From the NCBI RefSeq assembly GCF_011303555.1, contig NZ_CP049868.1:620001-684000 (forward strand): a stretch of DNA of 64,000 bases. Reading direction: 5' to 3'. Below, piece by piece: positions 47,083 through 55,221 of this stretch. Origin of the DNA: Pedobacter sp. HDW13 (GTDB lineage: Bacteria; Bacteroidota; Bacteroidia; Sphingobacteriales; Sphingobacteriaceae). The stretch's first letter is position 1; each line of letters starts with the position of its first letter. The notes under the pieces are model-generated. The model worked only from the letters and a program-made list of their open reading frames with translations. It did not search any database and was not told the DNA's origin. A program made the position numbers and the translations under genes.

Positions 47083-48347
47083 GAAGAAGATTAATTTTAG
47101 GAGAAAGAATTATGCATGTGGATGCTAAAACCCCTTTAAACTGTGTTTTTACAGCTAAGATATTAGGCAGTATCAGCAAAGAAAACCTGCACAAGGCATT
47201 GTATAAAATCCAGCAGAAACATCCGCTACTGCAGATGAATATCGATGCAACTGGCAAAGTCCCTTATTTTATACTGAACGCTAACATTGGTAAAATACCT
47301 GTTAGGATTGCTGAACGTTTTACCAACGAGGATTGGCTCGCGGAATCTAAAATGGAATGGTACAAACTGTTCGATACCCAAAACGAACCATTGGCAAGGG
47401 TAGTTTGGTTAAAAGGAGAAACTGAATCCGATCTTTTACTCGTACTTCCGCATTGTATCTGTGATGGCACCACCATTTTAAACCTCTTGCGCGAACTGAT
47501 GACTTTGATTGATAATCCCGAACAGGAGCTTGCACCCTATCCATCATTTATTTCGGTAAAAGATCTCCTGCCCGAAGATTTTTCCATCACCAAATTCGGC
47601 CATTTTAAAGGAAAGATTTTTGCAGCACTCGGCCGTTTGTTTTTCTTTTTTAAGGCTACTTCAAATCACAATCTAGATCGGAGTAATTATGCCGTTCACT
47701 GGAAAATCAGTACCGAAAACACCAAAAAATTATTACTGAAATGCAAAGCGGAAAATACCACTGTGCATGCCGCCATCTGTGTGGCATTTATGGAAGCCTT
47801 TAAACAGGTGCAGGGAGAAAAAGCTCACGGTAAGGTGATCTGTCCGGTTGATATCAGGCGCTTTGTCGAAGCCATTAAACAAGATACCATGTTTGCATTT
47901 GCACCCATTGCTGAGCTAAAGCTCGATCAAACTGAAAATAGTTTCTGGACAAAAGCACAGACGTTAAAAAGTGACCTGGATGCAAAAGTTGCTGAAATGA
48001 AAGTTTATGATCTGTTAAGCATGAGCGAATATTTCCATTCATCGGTAAATAAAATGATCGGATTTTTGAGGACCACAAAAGGCACCCACGATGTGACATT
48101 AAGCAACATGGGGCTTTTAAACATACGGCAGGATTACCAGAATTTCAAGATTGAAACCATATACAGTCCCACGGTGGCTTTTCCATGGAGAAATGCCAAT
48201 ACGCTGGTGTGCAGCACTTTTAACGGACAACTGGATTTCTCTTTTATGTCTAATGAATCTTTTTTAAGGGAATTTGATGCCTGGCAGATCAAAGCCAGGG
48301 CAATGGAATTAATTAAGGAAAATATAAACGAATTGGCCGATGTCTGA
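47079..48347 (+). CDS. Condensation-domain-type acyltransferase (PapA-like, copy B)
   Basis: A 422-aa paralogue of the preceding gene. The motif reads PHCICDG: the catalytic second His (H125) and the Asp-Gly are kept while the first His is Pro (P124), so activity is plausible. CPVDIRRFVEAI matches the second conserved region. With copy A it may acylate two positions of one glycolipid, or act as a heteromeric pair. It begins in the last bases of copy A and overlaps the next small membrane-protein gene by 8 bases. Confidence 0.83.
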   Translation: MRRRLILGERIMHVDAKTPLNCVFTAKILGSISKENLHKALYKIQQKHPLLQMNIDATGKVPYFILNANIGKIPVRIAERFTNEDWLAESKMEWYKLFDTQNEPLARVVWLKGETESDLLLVLPHCICDGTTILNLLRELMTLIDNPEQELAPYPSFISVKDLLPEDFSITKFGHFKGKIFAALGRLFFFFKATSNHNLDRSNYAVHWKISTENTKKLLLKCKAENTTVHAAICVAFMEAFKQVQGEKAHGKVICPVDIRRFVEAIKQDTMFAFAPIAELKLDQTENSFWTKAQTLKSDLDAKVAEMKVYDLLSMSEYFHSSVNKMIGFLRTTKGTHDVTLSNMGLLNIRQDYQNFKIETIYSPTVAFPWRNANTLVCSTFNGQLDFSFMSNESFLREFDAWQIKARAMELIKENINELADV

Positions 48348-48849
48348 TTATGTAGAATACGATGAGCAGACCAAGGTATCTAACTGGCGGAAGTTTGTGC
48401 GCAAAAACCTGCTTTTGCACCTCATTCCCAATACCATACTGAATACTGTTGTTCCTTATTTTGCTTTTAAGATGCAAAATTCGGTACATCTTTTTAATGG
48501 AGAGCAAAACCTCGCCAGGTTTTTACTGCCTATGTCTGCATTGCTCCCTTTTATGGTTACTTTTGATATTTTAAAGAAAATAAAGGAGTTACAGCATTCA
48601 GAAGCCATTAATTATAAAGTGGACGAAAAAATAACAGGATATTCCTTTATTCTAAAGAAAGCCGGCCTTAATGGGCTGTATAGTATTGCTATTGTTTTTG
48701 TTTTTATGCTTGCACTGCATTTCTCCTTCCCGCCTAACCACGATTTCGGCATTACCCCATCTGCAGTTTGTGCAGGTTTACTGGCTGGTTTATACTCCGT
48801 TACTTTTTTCTACCTCGCCATCAGGAAGTTTAAGTTTGAAGTGGTGTAG
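48340..48849 (+). CDS. Small integral membrane protein at the end of the cluster
   Basis: A 169-aa protein I do not recognise. It has four likely membrane segments: about 28-48 (IPNTILNTVVPYFAF), 61-80 (LLPMSALLPFMVTFDIL), 107-128 (LYSIAIVFVFMLALHF) and 138-160 (CAGLLAGLYSVTFFYLAI). The 8-base overlap with the acyltransferase gene shows it belongs to this operon. It could anchor the tailoring enzymes at the membrane or help export the product; both are guesses. Confidence 0.7.
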   Translation: MSDYVEYDEQTKVSNWRKFVRKNLLLHLIPNTILNTVVPYFAFKMQNSVHLFNGEQNLARFLLPMSALLPFMVTFDILKKIKELQHSEAINYKVDEKITGYSFILKKAGLNGLYSIAIVFVFMLALHFSFPPNHDFGITPSAVCAGLLAGLYSVTFFYLAIRKFKFEVV

Positions 48850-48870
48850 TGAAAAATCATTATCACAAAG

Positions 48871-49265
48871 TCGTCATCTCGACCGGAACGCAGTGGAGCG
48901 CCCGCCCGTACAGGCGGAGAGAGATCTACTCGAGATAGATTTCTCTACTACGTTGCACTTCGCTCGAAATGACGGTACCAAGGGAACTTTGCTACATTAA
49001 TACTTCAATAAAAAACGTCGTCATCTCGACCGGAATGCAGTGGAATGCCTGCCCGTACAGGCGGGGAGAAATCTATCGAGACACATCTCTCTACTACGTT
49101 GCACTTCGCTCGAAATGACGGTACCAAGGGAACTTTGCTACATTAATACTTCAATAAAAAACGTCGTCATCTCGACCGGAATGCAGTGGAATGCCTGCCC
49201 GTACAGGCGGGGAGAAATCTATCGAGACACATCTCTCTACTACGTTGCACTTCGCTCGAAATGAC
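48871..49265. repeat. Tandem array of about 2.7 copies of a 146-147-bp repeat
   Basis: Units begin at 48871, 49018 and 49164, each with TCGTCATCTCGACCGGAA. Copies 2 and 3 are nearly identical; copy 1 differs at several bases. Within each unit an element of about 105 bp is bounded by CGTCATCTCGA and TCGAAATGACG (inverted ends, one mismatch), followed by a spacer of about 40 bp. The last unit stops after the right inverted end. The element family also occurs at 11197 and 45683. Short ORFs that cross it are not real genes. It fills most of the gap 48850-49348. Confidence 0.85.
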
Positions 49266-49348
49266 GACACTGAATGGGCTGTTACTAATATTGATTTTTA
49301 TGAAATAAATTAACCCTCAGGATGACAGCTATGCTTAAAAGCGGTTCA

Positions 49349-51427
49349 TTACTCCAACCACACCATCTGCGTAAAAGCGCCGTTGGTTGCAATATCCCAG
49401 GCTTCTACCCTTACCCATTTACGACCTTTTAAGTTGACCGGCCATTTGAAATCCTTTTGACCAAAAGCCTGCGTAGTATTTAAATTAATCCGGTTACGGT
49501 AAACCTTTTGCCCATCGCCCGATACAATCTCTACAAAGCTTAAAGGAAAAGTCCATTTCAACTGCATATTAACGCTGGCTTTACCGGTAGCATCAGTTTT
49601 CAAGATTTCTCCTGCACCCTTTCCGCTAATATTGAATGCCGGGATCAATACTTCTCCCGAAGAAACAAAAAACTTCCCTTGTCGCATCACATCCAAAACC
49701 GGATGCCATCCATCGGCATAATTCGGTACCTTATCCAGCTGTAAATAATTCACATTTAAATGCGCATACATTTCGTTCTGCTCGGTAATGGTAAAAATAT
49801 CAGCTTCAGAAATTACATGTTTTTTCAGCCCCCAGTTAGCCATATCATCCATCAGGTTCAATACCCTTTTACTTAATGTTGGCAATGAAAGATCAGCCGG
49901 GATGGCTTTCCATGCAGCGCCCAAAAAGGTTTCTGACTTAAAAAAATCTTCGTCTTTGTATTTATCCGGATAACCTGTTGATGCTTTCGTTCTGGCATGG
50001 GCCGTCCAGGCTAAACCCTTTTCTTGTTCCAGCAACTTTAGCATTTCTACTTTATCGTTAATCCGGTAAACTTTTCCATACTTCGGATCGTTGCTTTCGA
50101 AAGGTTTATCGCTTTGCCTCGACATGATCCAATAAACCGGCTTGGGAAAAAAGGCCAGCCAATGGCCGCCATAAAAATTATTGGCTTCTTCTCCAGGTAA
50201 CAATAAAAAGTTTGGATCAGATAATCGTTTGGTCTGCTTAAACAGCTCATCCAGTTCTTTTAAACGAATAGAATCTGGTCCTTTTGGATGGCCCGGTCCG
50301 TGAAATTCGGCAAGCTTAACAATATTTAAACCCGTTTTTTTAAGCACATCAACAAACTCAGGCTTTTCAGGAATAGGTTTCCCGCTGAGTACCACATCTG
50401 AAATAAATTCATTGTGAAAATGGCTGGCCATGGTTTTGTAACCTGCCAACGGAACGTAAGAATCGTTATGTGTAAACTTTTTAACTTCAGCCAAAACTAC
50501 ACCTGCTTTGCCGGTACTCAATAAACAGAAAAAATTAAGGCGCTGTTGTGTATTTGGTGGCGCATTAAACCAGGGTACATAACGCTTATCGCCCAAAGGG
50601 TCCTGACGGATACCAATACCGAAACCAGGAATCAGATTTAAATAATTACCACCTTTCCATGTAAATTTAAGATTGAAGGCTTCATCCAAGGGATAAAAAT
50701 ATTGATGCGGAGCCGGAAACAAAGCCAAACTGCCAGCCTTATTTTCTCCAATTACGGTGCGGTATTTCACTTCGAGGGTTTTAGCTGCATCTGTTTCTAC
50801 CGCTTTCTCTATTTGAAGCTGTCCTTTCACATCTGACCAAACGACATTAGCCCACATATCCTTTTTATTAACCAGACCGGCATCATACAGAATTGCCGTA
50901 GAATCTTTTGCAGTAGATACTACCGCAGCAACATTAAACAACGGACTCCCGTTATACAATGTAATTTCTAAAGCACCCTTAAAAGTTTCGGCGCTTAAAC
51001 CCGCTATTTTAATAATGGTTTGGCTACCCTGAGTACTGACACTGGCTGCTCCCTTTTCGAATTTTACGGCGTTGGTGGTATATGGTCGTGTAGGTACCCG
51101 ATCAAAAAACACATCCCAACCCCCGCTCGAAGGGCTTAAAGTACGTTTACCTACTCTCAACACAAACGCCGGATCAAGATTAGTTGCAATTTCTTTTAAA
51201 GCACCTTTTTTCCTCAGCTGCAAGCTACTAAACAAAGGTTTGGTATTATCGAGGTTTAAAACCATTTTCCCCACATCCCCTTTTCCAACGGGCCAGGTTA
51301 AAACCAGTTCATTTTTATTGGAAGAAACGGTAACTCCGTTATTTTTGAATGATTTTAAGCTCACTTGTCCTTTTGCATAAAAAGCTGAAAAACAAGCCAT
51401 AAGCAACATAAAAATGCTATTCTTCAT
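49349..51427 (-). CDS. Secreted PHP-like metal-dependent hydrolase of unknown function
   Basis: A 692-aa protein with a signal peptide (about 1-20, YAKGQ). The N-terminal half (about 25-310) is beta-rich and resembles sugar-binding or mutarotase-like domains. From about residue 330 there is a possible PHP-type metal site: SHFHNEF (His-x-His near 334), AEFHGPGHP, LLPGEEANNFYGGHW, and WTAHARTKAS further on. The C-terminal 90 residues look like an Ig/beta-sandwich domain. No substrate can be named. It is transcribed toward the repeat array, alone, and is divergent from the RsbQ-like gene. Confidence 0.6.
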   Translation of the reverse strand: MKNSIFMLLMACFSAFYAKGQVSLKSFKNNGVTVSSNKNELVLTWPVGKGDVGKMVLNLDNTKPLFSSLQLRKKGALKEIATNLDPAFVLRVGKRTLSPSSGGWDVFFDRVPTRPYTTNAVKFEKGAASVSTQGSQTIIKIAGLSAETFKGALEITLYNGSPLFNVAAVVSTAKDSTAILYDAGLVNKKDMWANVVWSDVKGQLQIEKAVETDAAKTLEVKYRTVIGENKAGSLALFPAPHQYFYPLDEAFNLKFTWKGGNYLNLIPGFGIGIRQDPLGDKRYVPWFNAPPNTQQRLNFFCLLSTGKAGVVLAEVKKFTHNDSYVPLAGYKTMASHFHNEFISDVVLSGKPIPEKPEFVDVLKKTGLNIVKLAEFHGPGHPKGPDSIRLKELDELFKQTKRLSDPNFLLLPGEEANNFYGGHWLAFFPKPVYWIMSRQSDKPFESNDPKYGKVYRINDKVEMLKLLEQEKGLAWTAHARTKASTGYPDKYKDEDFFKSETFLGAAWKAIPADLSLPTLSKRVLNLMDDMANWGLKKHVISEADIFTITEQNEMYAHLNVNYLQLDKVPNYADGWHPVLDVMRQGKFFVSSGEVLIPAFNISGKGAGEILKTDATGKASVNMQLKWTFPLSFVEIVSGDGQKVYRNRINLNTTQAFGQKDFKWPVNLKGRKWVRVEAWDIATNGAFTQMVWLE

Positions 51428-51580
51428 ATTTGGTTAATCGTTTTAGTAAGGCAAGATAACGATTACAAACAAAATATAGCCTGTTCATGCATTATCGTTA
51501 CATATTGTTCATTATTTATTTTTTTTGGAAAAATCCCTTAACATTGTTTAACTTAATGAAACATTAAAAACCAAACTATT

Positions 51581-52414
51581 TTGCATCCCACGCTCATTAG
51601 AAACAACGTAAAAATTCTTGGCGAAGGTCGCCAGGTGATCATATTTGCCCATGGTTTTGGTTGCGACCAAAGTTCATGGAAATTCGTAACCGATGCGTTT
51701 CTCAACGATTATAAAGTTGTATTATTCGATTATGTAGGCTCCGGCGATTCGGATATGAGCCAATACGACAAGCGAAAATATGCTACTTTAGAAGGCTATG
51801 CCTGCGACGTTATTGATATCATTGAAGCGCTCGAATTAAAAGATATTATCTTTATTGGCCACTCAGTAAGCAGCATGATTGGTATGATTGCGGCCTTACA
51901 GATGCCCGAAGCATTTAAAAAACTGGTATTTATTGGCCCTTCGCCCAGGTACCTGAATGACAGGGATTATATCGGTGGATTTAATGCTGAAGATATTGAG
52001 ACTATTTTCGAGCACATTGCAACCGATTATGTAGGCTGGAGTAAAGCGCTGGCACCAATTGTTATGGATAAACCATCGCAACCTGAACTTGCCGATTTTT
52101 TACAGGAATGTTTCGAGTCTACCGAGCCCAGTGTGGCTTTAGCCTTTGCCATGGCTACTTTTAAAACCGACTGCCGGGATAATTTAAGAAAACTAAAAGT
52201 CCCAAGCCTTACTTTACAAAGTTCATACGATATTATGGCCCCACTCTCTGCTGGCGAATATATCCACAAAAACACACCTGATAATTTTTTGGTGGTAATG
52301 AAAGCTACCGGTCATTTTCCGCATATCAGCGAGCCAGAAGAAACGATTAGGGAAATAAAAGACTTTATTGGCGACAGAAGTTTCAGGTCGGCACCCGACC
52401 ACCAATATGCTTAA
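51581..52414 (+). CDS. RsbQ-like alpha/beta hydrolase
   Basis: A 277-aa alpha/beta hydrolase close in plan to Bacillus RsbQ and the plant KAI2/D14 receptors: AHGFGCDQSSW near residue 23, GSGDSDM, nucleophile elbow IGHSVSSMIG (S95), an Asp in SSYDIMAP and the His in ATGHFPHISEPEE. RsbQ binds or hydrolyses a small hydrophobic signal that feeds a stress-response phosphatase; the partner here is unknown. The best start is the TTG at 51581, because no ATG or GTG lies in frame between the upstream stop and the conserved region, so the exact N-terminus is uncertain. It is convergent with the response-regulator pair, 34 bases apart. Confidence 0.85.
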   Translation: MHPTLIRNNVKILGEGRQVIIFAHGFGCDQSSWKFVTDAFLNDYKVVLFDYVGSGDSDMSQYDKRKYATLEGYACDVIDIIEALELKDIIFIGHSVSSMIGMIAALQMPEAFKKLVFIGPSPRYLNDRDYIGGFNAEDIETIFEHIATDYVGWSKALAPIVMDKPSQPELADFLQECFESTEPSVALAFAMATFKTDCRDNLRKLKVPSLTLQSSYDIMAPLSAGEYIHKNTPDNFLVVMKATGHFPHISEPEETIREIKDFIGDRSFRSAPDHQYA

Positions 52415-52448
52415 TAACCAAGGGGCCAAAGAAAAAGCATGTGATATT

Positions 52449-53204
52449 TCAGGAGTTTAGAAATGCCAGTGCTTCTTCTTTGGCCTTTGTGCAGATTGTG
52501 GCAACCAGTTGAACCTGCTGCAAGAGCTGTTCTTTACTTAAATCGTCAAACTCAATGGCATGAAGGTGTGTACTTACCTTTGAGCCCAGGCCCATTACAT
52601 AAATAGTTGAAAGCATTTTATGGGCTACACTTTTAAGTTCATGGTAACGGCCGGCGGCCAGGCAAGAGTGTAATTTTTCCAGGTCGGTAGAGATAATTTC
52701 GATAAATTTAACAGTCATTTCCTGTTCATAGTCTGCATCACCCATGCTCACTTCTTTCAGGTAAGTTAAATCTATGGCTTCATATCCTGATTCATGTCCA
52801 TTTGTTTGATGCTGCAATGTTTCATTGTGCAAAAACTGGGTTAATATCCCCACTACTTCAATTTTTGATATGGGTTTGGTAAAGTAGCCGCTTACACCTG
52901 CATCAAAACATTTGCTTTGCAACACTTCTGCATCGTACGGAATAATGGCTACAACCGGAATATCTGCGGGTAATTGAGGCAAGAGCATAAACCCACTGTT
53001 TTCGAGTATATATACATCTACCAGTATCAACTTAAAAGAAGTGTCTGCCAGATCTTGTAAAGCCTCTGCTGCATTTGAACTTACTTTAAAACTAACATCG
53101 TATTCGTTCAGGCAATTCAATAAGTGCTTCTGATCAGCTGATACATCCTGCAACACTAAAACATCAACCCAGGTATTCAGTCCCATATCTTTTTCTCTAT
53201 TCAT
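52449..53204 (-). CDS. Response regulator with C-terminal Hpt domain
   Basis: A 251-aa signalling protein. The receiver (about 12-125) has phosphoacceptor D63 in LILVDVYILENSG and the conserved Lys in YFTKPI (K110); the usual acidic pair near the N-terminus is reduced to D20. A histidine phosphotransfer domain (about 145-250) has the motif SVAHKMLS with H195. REC-Hpt proteins relay phosphate from hybrid kinases. It follows the LytTR gene by 9 bases, so the pair forms one unit. No histidine kinase is in the window. Confidence 0.82.
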   Translation of the reverse strand: MNREKDMGLNTWVDVLVLQDVSADQKHLLNCLNEYDVSFKVSSNAAEALQDLADTSFKLILVDVYILENSGFMLLPQLPADIPVVAIIPYDAEVLQSKCFDAGVSGYFTKPISKIEVVGILTQFLHNETLQHQTNGHESGYEAIDLTYLKEVSMGDADYEQEMTVKFIEIISTDLEKLHSCLAAGRYHELKSVAHKMLSTIYVMGLGSKVSTHLHAIEFDDLSKEQLLQQVQLVATICTKAKEEALAFLNS

Positions 53205-53213
53205 GGAGATGTT

Positions 53214-53747
53214 TTATAGTATCTGCATTCTTTTATTTAAAATGGTTTTGTAAGCATCAGATATGGGCACAAAACTTTTATGGATAATTAGAGTATTGCC
53301 CTCCACAGTGTCTATCCGGCTAATATTTACAATGAACGAACGGTGTACACGAATAAAAATTTTACCGGGCAACTTCTCTTCTATTGATTTTAGCGAAGAA
53401 TGAATCGCAAATATTTTCTCGTTATGATAAATTTTTAGGTAATCACCTTGCGCTTCCAGATAATTAATTTCATCGAGCTTTAAACGCCTGATCAGACCCA
53501 CATCGCGAATAAAAACAAAATTATCATGCTTATTATCTAAAAACAGGTTACTAAGATGTTCAATACCTGATATCCCTGGCATTTCAATATCAAGCAATAA
53601 TAAATCTATTTTATTAGCAGCGAGATTTCGGTAGGCTTCGGTTGCATCTTCACATACTCCAATCAACTTTAACGATTGCTCAATCTGTAAGAGGTGGCTC
53701 ACTGTGCTCCTTGCAATTTCGTGGTCATCAGCGATTAAACAATTCAT
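53214..53747 (-). CDS. LytTR-family response regulator with shortened receiver
   Basis: A 177-aa protein; I start at the Met at 53747, which directly precedes the receiver strand CLIADDHE, rather than 12 codons upstream. The receiver has the acidic pair D7/D8 and phosphoacceptor D53 (LLLLDIEMPGISG), but right after helix 3 the sequence passes into the LytTR DNA-binding domain (about 75-177, FVFIRDVGLIRRL, INYLEAQGDYLKIY, VHRSFIVNISRID). About 50-60 residues, including the conserved Lys and the alpha4-beta5-alpha5 output face, are missing compared with normal REC-LytTR proteins (about 235-250 aa). The frame is intact, so this is an in-frame deletion. Phospho-control may be altered. Confidence 0.82.
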   Translation of the reverse strand: MNCLIADDHEIARSTVSHLLQIEQSLKLIGVCEDATEAYRNLAANKIDLLLLDIEMPGISGIEHLSNLFLDNKHDNFVFIRDVGLIRRLKLDEINYLEAQGDYLKIYHNEKIFAIHSSLKSIEEKLPGKIFIRVHRSFIVNISRIDTVEGNTLIIHKSFVPISDAYKTILNKRMQIL

Positions 53748-53997
53748 TATTATCAGATTAGTGTCACGAATAAAACTAAGCATAACCTATAGGAATATTT
53801 TTCTCAAATAAATAATGAACAAAATGAATAAAATATATATTTGTAAAAATCTGTCCCCCCGTTTCACTCCGTATACACGCCCGTTCGTCTAGGTTTTTTG
53901 CCTTTCTACCACCTGGATATAGCCGAATAAATCAATCAACTGTAGTTTTGTTTAACATTTAACCCAATTACTAAATCATTAATCATAAAAAAATAAA

Positions 53998-54612
53998 ATG
54001 AACACCATTAAAACAATTGCACTTTCAACGCTAGCTCTCCTATCGGTTTATACTGCAAAAGCCCAGACATTTAAAGAGCCTGTTGGCTACAAGCTTAAGA
54101 ACGGTATGAACATCATTATTTCTGAAAATGATAAATCGCCAAAGGCCTACTCTAGTTTTACTTTAGATGCAAAATCTTTTGAAGACAAAAAAGATGGTGT
54201 GGTTGAATTATTAAATGCAGTACTGAACGAAAGTGTTTCCAAAAACGCTAACATTAGCTTTAAAGATAATAGCGGTAAACTGGCTACTACAAACACTGAT
54301 CTTGAACAAGACCTGGTTAAAATGGCCGCATTGATCCAAAATGCAACTTTAGATCAAAAAACTTTCGATACGGCTAAAGCCAAACTGATTATCAGCTTAA
54401 AATTACAAGATTACGATTACGACCAAACCGTAAACGAAAAATCTATCAATGCTTTAACATTGGCTGATGTACAAAGCTTTTACAACCAGATTTCTCCTGA
54501 AAAAACCTTTTTAACTATTGCTGGCGATGTACAGTTAAGTACAGCCAAAGCTTCGGCAAAAAATGCTTTTGGTAACTGGAACAAACCTGCGGCCAACGCA
54601 TTAGCAAAATAA
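53998..54612 (+). CDS. Secreted M16-peptidase-like protein without zinc site
   Basis: A 204-aa exported protein (signal peptide about 1-23, AKAQ). The part YKLKNGMNIIISENDKSPKA resembles the start of an M16 (insulinase-like) peptidase domain, and the region ALTLADVQSFYNQISPEKTFLTIAGDV resembles the end of such a domain. The HxxEH zinc motif that should lie between them is absent, and the protein is less than half a usual M16 unit. It may be an inactive structural relative or a worn-down remnant, but the frame is clean. The gene stands alone with a good terminator behind it. Confidence 0.6.
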   Translation: MNTIKTIALSTLALLSVYTAKAQTFKEPVGYKLKNGMNIIISENDKSPKAYSSFTLDAKSFEDKKDGVVELLNAVLNESVSKNANISFKDNSGKLATTNTDLEQDLVKMAALIQNATLDQKTFDTAKAKLIISLKLQDYDYDQTVNEKSINALTLADVQSFYNQISPEKTFLTIAGDVQLSTAKASAKNAFGNWNKPAANALAK

Positions 54613-54636
54613 ATCGTCTTAAACAATTAAAATACT

Positions 54637-54666
54637 GCCTTCTGGTTTAAGCCAGGAGGCTTTTTT
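54637..54666 (+). terminator. Rho-independent terminator after the M16-like gene
   Basis: A 9-bp stem GCCTTCTGG / CCAGGAGGC (one G-T pair) with loop TTTAAG is followed by TTTTTT. It lies 25 bases past the stop codon at 54612. It is the usual intrinsic terminator shape. Confidence 0.85.
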
Positions 54667-54721
54667 ATGGGCTAAACAGAAACATTTAAGGCTTACCGTT
54701 GTTTAGACTGAAAATTATCCA

Positions 54722-55195
54722 ATGAAATTTAAACCTCTTGCTTTCATCATCAATATTGCCATTACACTTGGTATTGGGGCCCTAGGCGGCTGGGCAACAG
54801 CACAATCGGTTAAAACCTGGTACCCTACACTAAATAAACCTGCTTTTAATCCGCCTAACTTGCTTTTTGCCCCAGTGTGGACTACGCTTTACATCCTCAT
54901 CGGCATTGCCGCTTACCTGGTATGGTTAAAACGCGATCAGATTGTGCATTTCCCCCGAACGGTAGCCATTTACTTTATCCAGCTGATACTAAACCTGGCC
55001 TGGTCGTTCATTTTCTTTTACCTGCATGAAATTGGTTTTGCCCTAGCCGAAATATTTTTGCTGCTCATTGTTATTATAGTTAACGCAGTAACGTTTTACA
55101 GAATAGATAAGTGGGCAGGGCTGATTTTTATTCCTTACATCCTTTGGGTAAGTTTTGCATCATTTTTAACCTACAATATCCTCATATTGAATTAA
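54722..55195 (+). CDS. tspO: TspO/MBR family membrane protein
   Basis: A 157-aa five-helix membrane protein of the TspO / peripheral benzodiazepine receptor family, which binds porphyrins and related ligands. The signature stretch is present: GGWATAQSVKTWYPTLNKPAFNPPNLLFAPVWTTLY in pieces, including W-Y-x-x-L-x-KP-x-F-x-PP and the P-V-W-T-x-LY motif. Later helices include LNLAWSFIFFYLHE, with the conserved W/F positions. The length is normal (about 155-160 aa). It is followed 26 bases later by the patatin gene. Its physiological role in Bacteroidota is not settled. Confidence 0.92.
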   Translation: MKFKPLAFIINIAITLGIGALGGWATAQSVKTWYPTLNKPAFNPPNLLFAPVWTTLYILIGIAAYLVWLKRDQIVHFPRTVAIYFIQLILNLAWSFIFFYLHEIGFALAEIFLLLIVIIVNAVTFYRIDKWAGLIFIPYILWVSFASFLTYNILILN

Positions 55196-55221
55196 TTTAA
55201 AAGAAAACCCTATTTTTAGGT

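Noticed and set aside
48671..49264. Short ORFs reading through the repeat array (109 and 74 aa)
   Set aside because: Their sequences repeat with the array unit and overlap the real membrane-protein gene; they are chance frames.
48871..49265. Possible CRISPR array
   Set aside because: The period is about 146 bp, the repeated unit includes the spacer, and copies have inverted ends. No short repeat with unique spacers and no cas genes are present.
53836..53843. TATATTTG as a -7 promoter box for the M16-like gene
   Set aside because: It matches TAnnTTTG but has no TTTG 19 bases upstream and lies more than 150 bases from the start codon in AT-rich DNA.
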